From positions 20,213 through 84,212 of the forward strand of contig CAJTOH010000013.1 of assembly GCA_910577685.1 (NCBI GenBank): 64,000 bases of DNA. The letters are read 5' to 3'. Positions 1-7,666 of this stretch are shown here, in pieces. This stretch comes from an uncultured Dorea sp. (GTDB lineage Bacteria; Bacillota; Clostridia; Lachnospirales; Lachnospiraceae). The position numbers and the translations under genes are program-made. Numbering within the stretch: position 1 is the first letter of the stretch; each line of letters opens with the position of its first letter. Under the pieces are notes generated by a model. That model worked only from the letters and a program-made list of their open reading frames with translations. It did not search any database and was not told where the DNA came from.

Positions 1-612
1 GGTATGGTTCTGGATAAGAGTATCTTTCTCCATCTCGGAGTCACCTTATATGAAACAATCTTAAGTTTCCTGCTCGTAATTGCCATCAGCATACTGGTGG
101 CAGTTGCCCTGTGGTTCAGCAGCAAGCTCTCCGAAATACTGGATCCCTATCTGGTGGTGCTGAACAGCCTGCCCAAATCCGCTCTGGCGCCTCTTCTGAT
201 CGTATGGCTGGGCGCATCCAAGACGACCATCATCGTCGCCGGCATGTCGGTCGCCATATTCGGAAGCATCCTAAATCTTTACACCAGCTTTACCACCGTG
301 GATCCCGGCAAGATCAAGCTGATCTATACTCTGGGCGGAAACCGATTCCACGCCCTGTCGAAAGTGGTGCTGCCAAGCTCCATCCCGGCGATCATCAGCA
401 ATATGAAAGTCAACATCGGGCTATGTCTGGTAGGGGTGATTATCGGGGAATTCTTGGCGGCAAGAGACGGCCTTGGATATCTGATTATATATTCCAGCCA
501 AGTATTTAAAATGGATTGGCTCCTGATGAGCATCGTCCTTTTATGCATCATGGCAATGCTTTTATACTCCCTGATCAGCCTGTTAGAAAAATGGTGCCGC
601 CGCCGCTTCTAA
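1..612 (+). CDS. ABC transporter permease (SsuC/TauC/ThiX-like), 5' end outside window
   Basis: Inner-membrane permease of a binding-protein-dependent importer. The frame is open from base 1 and the visible 203 residues fall short of the roughly 250 usual for the family, so the gene probably starts upstream of the window. Several hydrophobic segments are visible, and the EAA-type cytoplasmic loop reads TLGGNRFHALSKVVLPSSIP, where the ATPase docks. This form is typical of SsuC/TauC/ThiX permeases that take up sulfonates, taurine or pyrimidine vitamin precursors. The substrate cannot be told, because the ATPase and the solute-binding protein are not in view. Confidence 0.88.
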   Translation, partial: GMVLDKSIFLHLGVTLYETILSFLLVIAISILVAVALWFSSKLSEILDPYLVVLNSLPKSALAPLLIVWLGASKTTIIVAGMSVAIFGSILNLYTSFTTVDPGKIKLIYTLGGNRFHALSKVVLPSSIPAIISNMKVNIGLCLVGVIIGEFLAARDGLGYLIIYSSQVFKMDWLLMSIVLLCIMAMLLYSLISLLEKWCRRRF

Positions 613-694
613 AATTCCTCAAACGCTTTCGGCAAAAACTACCGCCGAAAAGCACATCAGGAGATGCCAAAAAAGCACCTCCTGCCTACATACT

Positions 695-717
695 CATTCT
701 GTCCCACTGACAGAATG
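695..717. terminator. Hairpin after the ABC permease gene
   Basis: Perfect 9-bp stem CATTCTGTC/GACAGAATG with a 5-nt loop, 83 bases after the permease stop. Neither strand shows a T-run after it, so it is a weak terminator candidate. It lies between the tail-to-tail permease and GNAT-fusion genes. Confidence 0.35.
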
Positions 718-767
718 AAGCCTGCTCCACGCATATACTTATGAAGCCTGATCCGCGCATATACCTA
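716..767. repeat. Two 26-bp direct repeats
   Basis: Copies at 716-741 and 742-767 begin TGAAGCCTG and differ at three positions. They are head to tail. The second copy includes the stop codon of the minus-strand gene that ends at 765. This looks like a local duplication; no function is evident. Confidence 0.7.
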
Positions 768-2249
768 TCTCAATTTCTTCCACAAGCCGCTGTCAGACGC
801 ATGGGCTTCTATCTCCTCTAGGGTATACGGCGCAGTCACCCATACATAGCCCCGGTCGTTCTCATCGTCCGCGGCATAATTCAGATCAAATCCGATCTCA
901 ATCCCATCCGCATCCAGAAAGAAATTCACATCATAAACGCCGTTCTGACTGTCCCCCTCCAGAGCCTTCTTCAAAGTCTCCTGATCTGCTTCCGACAGAA
1001 ACGCATCGTCTTCTGCCTCGCCGCGCATCCTTACAAGCCAGTCCTCCATAAAGGCGTCGCTGAGCTTCACGATATCCTTAAGCTCATAGACCTTCCCGTC
1101 CTTCAGATTAATATTGCAGGTACGCAGATGCTGGGCATAATAATTCTGCCCTCCTTCGTAACCGTAATCCTCATATACCACGCTGAGAACATCCTCGGAC
1201 GCATAGCAGACCTTGTAGTCCACATAATCAATCAACATCGGGTACTCTTCCCCGATAACCCGCTCCCTGATCTCCGGTACAGGATCGTCATAAATCCTCT
1301 TCACGGTCTCCATAGCCCGGGCTTTAAGTATCTCGTTTACCTCTTTCTGGACAGAGGCGTCCCCAAGCCCGCTGATCTTAGGATAACTTACCTGAAATTC
1401 AATCACCATGGACTGTTTCTCTTCATCCGAAAATTCATACATATCTTCCTCAATGTCATAGGAAATATTATCGTCAATCATCTCCGGAATCGCCCAGATT
1501 CCCGACGCTTCCGCCTCTTCCTCATATTCGTCGCCGCCATACTCATACGGGAACTCTTCGGAACCGAATCCATAATCGTAATCGTTGCCGTAATTATCGT
1601 CATTGTCATTATTGAAATCCGGAGTGTTACCGTTCCAGTTCCATTCCCGCTGACGATCGAGCTCAGCGCGAAATTCACGGAATGCATTGACGCCTATAAA
1701 CGACAGCGCCAATACTAAAACCACGCCGAACACCCCAAGGGCAATCCACGGAGCCTTAGACTGCTTGTTCTTCGGAGACACCATTCCCAGATTCACATAC
1801 ATCTCCATGGGAATATAGCGCATCCCTTCCCGTTCCTGCTCCCCGGAAACAGGACGCATCCCCATATGTATATACAAATCCGCCGCATCCGGCGCCGCGT
1901 TGACCGTCAGCCTTCCCGCGTGCAGATACTGCGCGCAGTGGTAGTACGCCTGCTGGAACAGCAAACGGCCGATTCCCTGCCCCTGACGCTCTTTTGCCAC
2001 AAAGAAAAGGGCAATGTGGCCGTCCTGCCTTAAAGCGAGCGTGCCGCACAGCGCCGCCCCGTCGTATGCGCCGAAGAAAATCAAGTCTCCCCGCTTCCAG
2101 ATCTGACTGATATAATCATATTTAATAAACTTCTGAAACGAAGCCACACCCTCCGGGGTACTCTTCGGTGCAATCGCATCCGCATAGACCTCCCAGACAA
2201 GGCGCAGCGCCGGAAGCAACTCCGGCTGCTGCAATATCCTTATTTCCAT
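765..2249 (-). CDS. GNAT acetyltransferase fused to a membrane-anchored DUF4163/DUF3298 (RsiV-like) domain
   Basis: 494 residues in three parts. Residues 1-150 are a GNAT N-acetyltransferase with the acetyl-CoA loop ERQGQGIGRLLF. One membrane segment follows at about 167-190 (start ALGVFGVVLVLALSFIG), then a very acidic Asp/Asn/Glu/Tyr linker at about 205-255. Residues about 280-494 resemble the DUF4163/DUF3298 domain known from the extracytoplasmic part of anti-sigma factor RsiV and related lipoproteins. The expected topology is acetyltransferase inside and RsiV-like domain outside. The start is supported by AGGAGG 9 bases upstream. It is the last gene of the yicC-to-cinA run, 55 bases after cinA. 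Substrate and signal are unknown. Confidence 0.8.
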   Translation of the reverse strand: MEIRILQQPELLPALRLVWEVYADAIAPKSTPEGVASFQKFIKYDYISQIWKRGDLIFFGAYDGAALCGTLALRQDGHIALFFVAKERQGQGIGRLLFQQAYYHCAQYLHAGRLTVNAAPDAADLYIHMGMRPVSGEQEREGMRYIPMEMYVNLGMVSPKNKQSKAPWIALGVFGVVLVLALSFIGVNAFREFRAELDRQREWNWNGNTPDFNNDNDDNYGNDYDYGFGSEEFPYEYGGDEYEEEAEASGIWAIPEMIDDNISYDIEEDMYEFSDEEKQSMVIEFQVSYPKISGLGDASVQKEVNEILKARAMETVKRIYDDPVPEIRERVIGEEYPMLIDYVDYKVCYASEDVLSVVYEDYGYEGGQNYYAQHLRTCNINLKDGKVYELKDIVKLSDAFMEDWLVRMRGEAEDDAFLSEADQETLKKALEGDSQNGVYDVNFFLDADGIEIGFDLNYAADDENDRGYVWVTAPYTLEEIEAHASDSGLWKKLR

Positions 2250-2304
2250 ATTCCAAAGCCTCCTAGCTTTTGTAACCGATTTGCAGGGCAGATCGGCCGC
2301 CTGA

Positions 2305-3549
2305 TTACTTTCTTCCGATCAGTTCCTCCCGAAGAAGGGTCAGCGCCCTTGCCACGGCGGACTCCCGGTTCTTCTCTCTGTTCCCTGTGAAATAAAACTC
2401 CTCCACCCGGACATGCCCTTTCACATAACATCCTGCGTATACAAGCCCCACCGGCTTCTCCGCAGTTCCTCCGCCGGGTCCGGCAATCCCCGTCACACTA
2501 AGCGCCGCGTCCGCGCCGGCCGCCTTCGCCGCGCCCCGGGCCATCTCCTCGGCCGTCTGCGGGCTTACCGCGCCGTACTGCACCAGGGTTTCCCTCTTTA
2601 CCCCCAGCAGACGCTCCTTCGCATCATTGGAATAGGTAACATACCCCTCCTTATATACGTTAGAAGCCCCGGGGACATTGGTAATCCTGCCGGAGATCAG
2701 TCCCCCCGTACAGGATTCCGCCGTCGTCACGGTCATCTTTTGCTCCTCAAGAAGCTTTACGATCGCCGCCTCAAGAGTCACTTCCTCCTCCGTGGTGTAA
2801 ATCTTATCGCCGAACCTGCGGGACAGCTCCTCCATGATAGGGGCAAACAGCCTTTCCGCCTCCGCCTCATCCGCCGCCTTTGCCGTCACGCGGAAATGTA
2901 CCTCCCCCGTCTTCGCATAGGGAGCGATCGTCGGATTAGTCTGCGCGTCCATCAGGTCGGCCACCATCGTCTCCGCCTTGCTCTCTCCAATGGAACAGAT
3001 CTTCACCATCTTCGAGTAGATACCCTCCGGCTGCAGGCGGTTCAGATAGGGCGCAATATCCCTCTCAAACATAGGCTTTATCTCATCCGGCGGTCCCGGC
3101 AGCAGGATCGCCGTCTTCCCGTCCGCCTCCATAATCAGCCCCGGAGCCGTCCCGTTATGGTTGTCCACCACTCTCGCTCCCTCCGGAACCATCGCCTGTT
3201 TCCAGTTGTTGGGCGTAACCGAAGCGCTGCGCACCCTGCGGAAATAATCCTCAATCCTCTCCCTCGTGCGGGCGTCCTCATACAATTCCTTCCCAAAAAC
3301 CTTAGCCGTTACCTCCTTGGTCAGATCGTCCTTGGTTGGCCCAAGCCCTCCGCTCAAAATCAATATATCCGACCTTGAAAGAGCCCGTCTCACAGCCTCT
3401 TCAAGACGCTCCTCATTATCCCCCACCACGCTCTGGTAATAGCAGGAAAGTCCCAGCGCCGCACACTGCTCGGACAGATACGCCGCATTCGTATTCACAA
3501 TATTTCCCAACAGGATCTCTGTACCTACGGAAATAAATTCTACCGTCAT
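2305..3549 (-). CDS. cinA: CinA family protein (competence/damage-inducible; NMN amidohydrolase domain)
   Basis: 414 residues, the usual full length. The N-terminal MoCF/MoaB-like half (to about 170) has ISVGTEILLGN and LILSGGLGPTKDD, associated with ADP-ribose pyrophosphatase activity in the family. The C-terminal half (about 255-414) has TTAESCTGGLISGRIT and SVTGIAGPGGGT, the signature of nicotinamide-nucleotide amidohydrolase (PncC). The likely role is recycling of pyridine-nucleotide breakdown products in the cytoplasm. It begins 3 bases after the pgsA stop, consistent with one transcript. Confidence 0.95.
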   Translation of the reverse strand: MTVEFISVGTEILLGNIVNTNAAYLSEQCAALGLSCYYQSVVGDNEERLEEAVRRALSRSDILILSGGLGPTKDDLTKEVTAKVFGKELYEDARTRERIEDYFRRVRSASVTPNNWKQAMVPEGARVVDNHNGTAPGLIMEADGKTAILLPGPPDEIKPMFERDIAPYLNRLQPEGIYSKMVKICSIGESKAETMVADLMDAQTNPTIAPYAKTGEVHFRVTAKAADEAEAERLFAPIMEELSRRFGDKIYTTEEEVTLEAAIVKLLEEQKMTVTTAESCTGGLISGRITNVPGASNVYKEGYVTYSNDAKERLLGVKRETLVQYGAVSPQTAEEMARGAAKAAGADAALSVTGIAGPGGGTAEKPVGLVYAGCYVKGHVRVEEFYFTGNREKNRESAVARALTLLREELIGRK

Positions 3550-3552
3550 CCG

Positions 3553-4095
3553 TTACATACCCCCTTGTGTCAACACCTGTACATTCTTGGCAACATAATC
3601 GATCAATGAAACGACCGTCAAGATTAAGGATACCCAGATTAACGCTATTCCAATCATATCAAATACACCGCCGAAGTCCGCGATCAAAACGATAATCATA
3701 GCCATCTGGGAAACCGTCTTGAATTTCCCCCAATAGCTGGCCGCAATCACAATGCCGTTGTCCGAGGCAACCAGACGGAATCCGCTGATAATGAACTCCC
3801 GGGCAATGATCACGATCACGATCCACGCCTCTAAGTCCCCCGAGGGGATGAGGCAGATCATGGCCGAACATACCAGCAGTTTGTCCGCCAACGGGTCCAT
3901 AAATTTCCCGAAATTGGTCACCAGATTCCTTGCACGCGCTATCTTTCCGTCCAGCATGTCCGTCAAACTCGCCACGCAGAAGATCACAAGCGCAATCCAT
4001 TTATTCGCAGCGCCCCCTGCGTCCGTCAGCATAAAAAAAACAAAAAAAGGCACCATAATCACTCGAAGCACCGTCAGTTTATTTGGTAAATTCAT
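3553..4095 (-). CDS. pgsA: CDP-diacylglycerol-glycerol-3-phosphate 3-phosphatidyltransferase
   Basis: 180 residues. This membrane enzyme makes phosphatidylglycerol phosphate, the committed step to phosphatidylglycerol and cardiolipin. It has the CDP-alcohol phosphatidyltransferase signature D-G-x2-A-R-x8-G-x3-D-x3-D, seen as DMLDGKIARARNLVTNFGKF followed by MDPLADK, plus hydrophobic helices throughout. Its ATG overlaps the rimO stop (ATGA), indicating translational coupling. The rimO-pgsA-cinA order is common in Clostridia. Confidence 0.96.
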   Translation of the reverse strand: MNLPNKLTVLRVIMVPFFVFFMLTDAGGAANKWIALVIFCVASLTDMLDGKIARARNLVTNFGKFMDPLADKLLVCSAMICLIPSGDLEAWIVIVIIAREFIISGFRLVASDNGIVIAASYWGKFKTVSQMAMIIVLIADFGGVFDMIGIALIWVSLILTVVSLIDYVAKNVQVLTQGGM

Positions 4096-5417
4096 ACGAT
4101 CAACTCTCCTATCAAATCATATTCCAAAGCGCCGGTCACTCTCACTCTCGCAAAATCCCCGGTCACCAATTCCTCCTCTGTCTGTACGAAGATCAAACCG
4201 TCCACGTTGGGGGCGTCCCGGTAGGTTCTGCCCACATAGGCGTCTTCGTCCGCAACTTTGCCCTCAATCATCACCAGGACTTCCCTTCCGATCATCGCAT
4301 CCGCCTGTTCAAACGCGATCTCCTGCTGGAGTTCCATCAATTCCGCCTGCCGCTCTTCCTTGACCTCTTCCTCTATCTGGTCCGGCAGGTCCGCCGCCGG
4401 CGTATCCTCCTCCAAAGAATAGGTAAATACCCCCAGACGGTCGAACTCCATCTCGTCCACAAAATCCATAAGCTCCTCATGCTGTTCCTTCGTCTCCCCC
4501 GGGAACCCTGTAATCAGCGTGGTACGGATCGCAATATCCGGAATCTCTTCCCTGAGCTTAGCGACTACCTCCCTGAGCTGCTCTTTCGACGTCCGTCTTC
4601 CCATCTTTTTTAAGATCCCGTCGCTGGCGTGCTGAATCGGCAGGTCCAGATAATGACAGATCTTCTTCTCTTCCTTTATCACCCGGATCAGCTCGTCATC
4701 CACTTCTTCCGGGTAGCAATACAGAATCCTTATCCAACGGATTCCATTAATCTTGCATAATTCCCGCAATAACCTGTGAAGCGACTTCTCCCCGTAAAGG
4801 TCCTTCCCATAAAGGGTAGTTTCCTGCGCTACCAGAATCAGCTCCTTCACACCCTGTCCGGCAAGCTCTCCGGCTTCTTCCAAAAGCCTCTCCATCGGCA
4901 CGCTTCTATAATTCCCGCGAATCTTCGGAATGATGCAGTAAGTGCAGTGTTTATCGCATCCTTCGGCAATTTTCAGATATGCATAATGCCCGCCTGTGGT
5001 CACAAGCCTCTTTCCTGCCGCTTGAGGCAGCTCGCTGAGGCTTCTAAGCTCCACGCCGCCCTTTCCCGCCAGCGAATCCTCCACAGCCCGGACAATCTGG
5101 TCATAGGAAGTTGTCCCAAGAACCGCATCCACCTCCGGAATCTCCTCAAGAATCTCCTGCTGGTACCGTTGGGCAAGGCATCCTGTCACCACCAACGCCT
5201 TAAGCCTTCCGGTTTCCTTATATTCTGCCATCTCTAAAATGGTCCGGATGCTCTCCTCCTTCGCATCATGAATGAAGCAGCAGGTATTGACCACGATCAC
5301 ATCCGCCTGCGTCTCATCATCCACCATCTGATATCCCTTCGCATCCAGAAGCCCCAGCATAACTTCCGAATCCACCAGATTCTTGTCACATCCCAGAGAG
5401 ATAAATAATATGTTCAT
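4092..5417 (-). CDS. rimO: Ribosomal protein S12 methylthiotransferase RimO
   Basis: 441-residue radical-SAM enzyme that methylthiolates a conserved aspartate of S12. The N-terminal UPF0004 domain has cluster cysteines at residues 10, 46 and 80. The radical-SAM motif CDKHCTYC places cysteines at 154, 158 and 161. The last 65 or so residues form a TRAM-like domain. The start MNILFISLGCDKN is typical of RimO rather than MiaB (inference from N-terminal form and pgsA linkage). It lies downstream of rpoZ, across a 221-base gap containing a long palindrome. Confidence 0.94.
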   Translation of the reverse strand: MNILFISLGCDKNLVDSEVMLGLLDAKGYQMVDDETQADVIVVNTCCFIHDAKEESIRTILEMAEYKETGRLKALVVTGCLAQRYQQEILEEIPEVDAVLGTTSYDQIVRAVEDSLAGKGGVELRSLSELPQAAGKRLVTTGGHYAYLKIAEGCDKHCTYCIIPKIRGNYRSVPMERLLEEAGELAGQGVKELILVAQETTLYGKDLYGEKSLHRLLRELCKINGIRWIRILYCYPEEVDDELIRVIKEEKKICHYLDLPIQHASDGILKKMGRRTSKEQLREVVAKLREEIPDIAIRTTLITGFPGETKEQHEELMDFVDEMEFDRLGVFTYSLEEDTPAADLPDQIEEEVKEERQAELMELQQEIAFEQADAMIGREVLVMIEGKVADEDAYVGRTYRDAPNVDGLIFVQTEEELVTGDFARVRVTGALEYDLIGELIV

Positions 5418-5516
5418 CCCTTCCTCCTTCCACGCCGCCGTTCCCGCAATCTTTTGGGAAAACCGGCAAACCGCCCGCCGATAAAAGATCGCCCTTACGT
5501 ACTCTATGGCAAGAAA

Positions 5517-5590
5517 GGGCTGTCGGGAAATGCTGTATTTCTACAATATATGTTTATATATTGTGTGAAATTGTCATTTTCCGATAGCCC
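5517..5590. repeat. 74-nt near-perfect palindrome between rpoZ and rimO
   Basis: Outer arms GGGCTGTCGGGAAATG and CATTTTCCGATAGCCC pair with G-U and one or two mismatches. The core arms ACAATATAT and ATATATTGT pair perfectly around a GTTT loop. Between them TATTTC can pair with GAAAT. The RNA from either strand would be one long hairpin. There is no T-run at either end, so it is not a standard terminator. The form fits a small palindromic element (MITE- or REP-like) or an RNA-processing site inside the operon. Confidence 0.75.
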
Positions 5591-5638
5591 CACATTACCC
5601 CTGTCTATGCCATAGCAGTTCAGTAACCGCCGCTGCGG

Positions 5639-5947
5639 TTACTTTACAGCCTCTTCCAACACGCTCTGCTCCTCTTGTACATCCCCGGCTTTCTGTTCTT
5701 TCATATCCTTCGGCTCTTCTTCCGCGGCAACCTTAATCTTTGCCTGATTCAGCTCGTCGATCGCGACAGACAGCGGCTTTTCGCCGTTCTTCACCGGCAC
5801 CAGCGGCATATTGCCGTCGATGATCTCCCTCGCCCTCTTCGCAGTAGCCATAACAATAGAATACCGGCTGTTGACAATCTTAGTCTCGCCTTCTTCTACG
5901 TCTTTATTCACTACTTTCATTAAATCTGTGTAAGATGGGTGCAGCAT
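5639..5947 (-). CDS. rpoZ: RNA polymerase omega subunit
   Basis: 102 residues. The omega core is MLHPSYTDLMKV, then NSRYSIVMATAKRAREI (residues about 27-43) and KPLSVAIDELNQAKI. It helps assemble and stabilise RNA polymerase. After the core there is a strongly acidic, low-complexity tail of about 28 residues rich in Glu and Lys. It begins 3 bases after the gmk stop, the conserved gmk-rpoZ pairing. Confidence 0.95.
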   Translation of the reverse strand: MLHPSYTDLMKVVNKDVEEGETKIVNSRYSIVMATAKRAREIIDGNMPLVPVKNGEKPLSVAIDELNQAKIKVAAEEEPKDMKEQKAGDVQEEQSVLEEAVK

Positions 5948-5950
5948 ACA

Positions 5951-6571
5951 CTATTCTCCTTTCAGCTCTTCTTTCATACGCTCTATAAACGCCTTATTAC
6001 GGTAACTTCTTCTGTGTTCTCCCTGAATAATCCGATGCACCTGCTCCACACATTCCTCAAGCACATCATTGACGATCAGATAATCGTACCGGTTCATTCC
6101 CTCGGCCTCTTCTTTCGCCCTGTTCATGCGGAAATCAATCACATCCTCCGTCTCGGTTCCCCGTCCCTTAAGCCGGCAGCGCAATTCCTTTGCCGTAGGC
6201 GGGGTCACGAACAAAAGCAGCGTCTCCGGAAACTTCTCCTTGACCTTCAGCGCCCCCTGAATCTCAATCTCCAGAATTACGTCCTTTCCTGCCTCCAGCT
6301 GCTCTTCCACGTATGCGCGCGGCGTCCCATAGTAATTGTCCACATACCTAGCATACTCTATCAATTGATCTTTCGCAATCATTTTTTCAAATTCTTCTAC
6401 GGTTTTAAAAAAATATTCCCGGCCTTCCTCCTCGTCCGGCCTCGGCTTTCTGGTCGTGGCGGAAATCGACAGCGCATAGTTGCCATACCGTCCCATGATC
6501 TCCTTCATGACCGTTCCCTTGCCGGCTCCCGAGAATCCGGATACAACGATCAGAATCCCTCTCTCGCCCAT
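5951..6571 (-). CDS. gmk: Guanylate kinase
   Basis: 206 residues. Phosphorylates GMP to GDP in the cytoplasm. The P-loop GFSGAGKGT lies near residues 13-21. The GMP-binding segment is seen as SISATTRKPRPDEEEGREYF and the later ILEIEIQGA. Length and start are normal. yicC lies just upstream, only 40 bases away, and rpoZ directly downstream. Confidence 0.97.
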   Translation of the reverse strand: MGERGILIVVSGFSGAGKGTVMKEIMGRYGNYALSISATTRKPRPDEEEGREYFFKTVEEFEKMIAKDQLIEYARYVDNYYGTPRAYVEEQLEAGKDVILEIEIQGALKVKEKFPETLLLFVTPPTAKELRCRLKGRGTETEDVIDFRMNRAKEEAEGMNRYDYLIVNDVLEECVEQVHRIIQGEHRRSYRNKAFIERMKEELKGE

Positions 6572-6611
6572 GAACTTACCCTCTCTATATCTTTATTCAT
6601 AACTGCCGCCG

Positions 6612-7493
6612 TTACTCAATATTCTGGATCTGCTCCCTTACTTTCTCAATCTCCGTCTTTAAGTCGATCCCTGCATTGGAAACCTCAAGGTCGTTAGATT
6701 TGGAAAGAATCGTATTCGCCTCCCGGTTCATCTCCTGCGCAATAAAATCAAGCTTCCGTCCAATCCCGCTCTCCTCGGACTTCAGGGTTTCCTTCATATG
6801 TACGACGTGGCTCCTAAGCCTTACGATCTCCTCGTCCGTACAGATCTTGTCCGCAAATATCACAACCTCGGCGGCAATCCTGCCCTCTTCAATCTTGGTA
6901 TCCAAAAGCAGCTCCCGCACTTTGTTCTCTAACTTCTCCCGGTACTCCGCCACGATCTTCGGCGAACGCTCCTCAATATAATCCACCAACTTTAACATTC
7001 CGTCCAGTTTTTTAAGGATATCCTCCTTAAGATGCGCCCCTTCCTGCGCCCTCGTCTCTACAAACTGTCTGACGGCGCCGGATAAAGCCTTCTTAAGGCC
7101 GTTCCACAGCTCGTCCTCATCCATAGCCTGTTCTTCCATCGTCAGGACTTCCGGACAGCGCAGAAGGGTGGAAACCCGGATATCATTCCCCAGGGAGAAC
7201 TTCTCCTCCATCTGCCTGAAGTATGCAAGGTACTCCCCCGCCAATTGCTCATTATACTTCAAAGACGCCTGATTCTCAGACAGGTCTTCGTAAGTAATAA
7301 AAATATCAACCTTTCCCCTCTGGATGCTCTGCTTCAAAAGATTACGGATCGAAGTCTCGAATAGATTTAATTTCTTGGGCATACGGATATTCACATCCAG
7401 ATAACGGTGATTCACACCCTTCATCTCGACGGTAAACTTCCTGTCCCCGTCCGAACTCTCACACCGGCCGAAACCTGTCATACTGTTTATCAT
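6612..7493 (-). CDS. yicC: YicC/YloC family endoribonuclease
   Basis: 293 residues. Begins MINSMTGFGRCE, the invariant YicC start, and ends with the DUF1732 region containing GRKLDFIAQEMNREANTI. E. coli YicC and B. subtilis YloC have been shown to be RNases; the role here is inferred from that family. It is first in the yicC-gmk-rpoZ-rimO-pgsA-cinA run and has its own strong promoter at 7543-7571. Confidence 0.95.
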   Translation of the reverse strand: MINSMTGFGRCESSDGDRKFTVEMKGVNHRYLDVNIRMPKKLNLFETSIRNLLKQSIQRGKVDIFITYEDLSENQASLKYNEQLAGEYLAYFRQMEEKFSLGNDIRVSTLLRCPEVLTMEEQAMDEDELWNGLKKALSGAVRQFVETRAQEGAHLKEDILKKLDGMLKLVDYIEERSPKIVAEYREKLENKVRELLLDTKIEEGRIAAEVVIFADKICTDEEIVRLRSHVVHMKETLKSEESGIGRKLDFIAQEMNREANTILSKSNDLEVSNAGIDLKTEIEKVREQIQNIE

Positions 7494-7542
7494 GATACGA
7501 ACCTCTTTTTAAATAAATATATTCAAATTTATTGCCTCATTC

Positions 7543-7571
7543 ATTATAAGGCATTTGGCAAATTGAGTCAA
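7543..7571 (-). promoter_or_regulatory. Sigma-A promoter for the yicC operon
   Basis: On the minus strand TTGACT (7566-7571), a 17-bp spacer, then TATAAT (7543-7548), 50 bases before the yicC start. Its -35 box lies inside the spacer of the plus-strand rqcH promoter, so the two overlap. Confidence 0.8.
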
Positions 7572-7583
7572 CCATGTTATACT
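7555..7583 (+). promoter_or_regulatory. Sigma-A promoter for rqcH
   Basis: TTGGCA (7555-7560), a 17-bp spacer, then TATACT (7578-7583). The transcript would begin near 7590, leaving a leader of about 77 bases before the rqcH start. It is divergent from and interlocked with the yicC promoter. Confidence 0.75.
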
Positions 7584-7604
7584 AATGCGGTAAATACTAG
7601 GTTA

Positions 7605-7636
7605 GTTACTGACCGCACGCGGATGCGGACAGTGAC
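7605..7636 (+). promoter_or_regulatory. Leader hairpin upstream of rqcH
   Basis: GTTACTG-A-CCGC (7605-7616) pairs with GCGG-A-CAGTGAC (7625-7636) around an 8-nt loop, with one internal A/A mismatch. It lies in the predicted 5' leader, about 18 bases before the Shine-Dalgarno AAAGGAG. No T-run follows, so it is more likely a stabilising or translation-modulating structure than a terminator. Confidence 0.45.
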
Positions 7637-7666
7637 GGAGCTTTAATAAAGAAAGGAGCTCAGATT

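Noticed and set aside
2413..3378. 321-codon plus-strand frame opposite cinA
   Set aside because: It is the antisense of a full-length cinA and is Arg/His/Leu-rich, the typical shadow composition.
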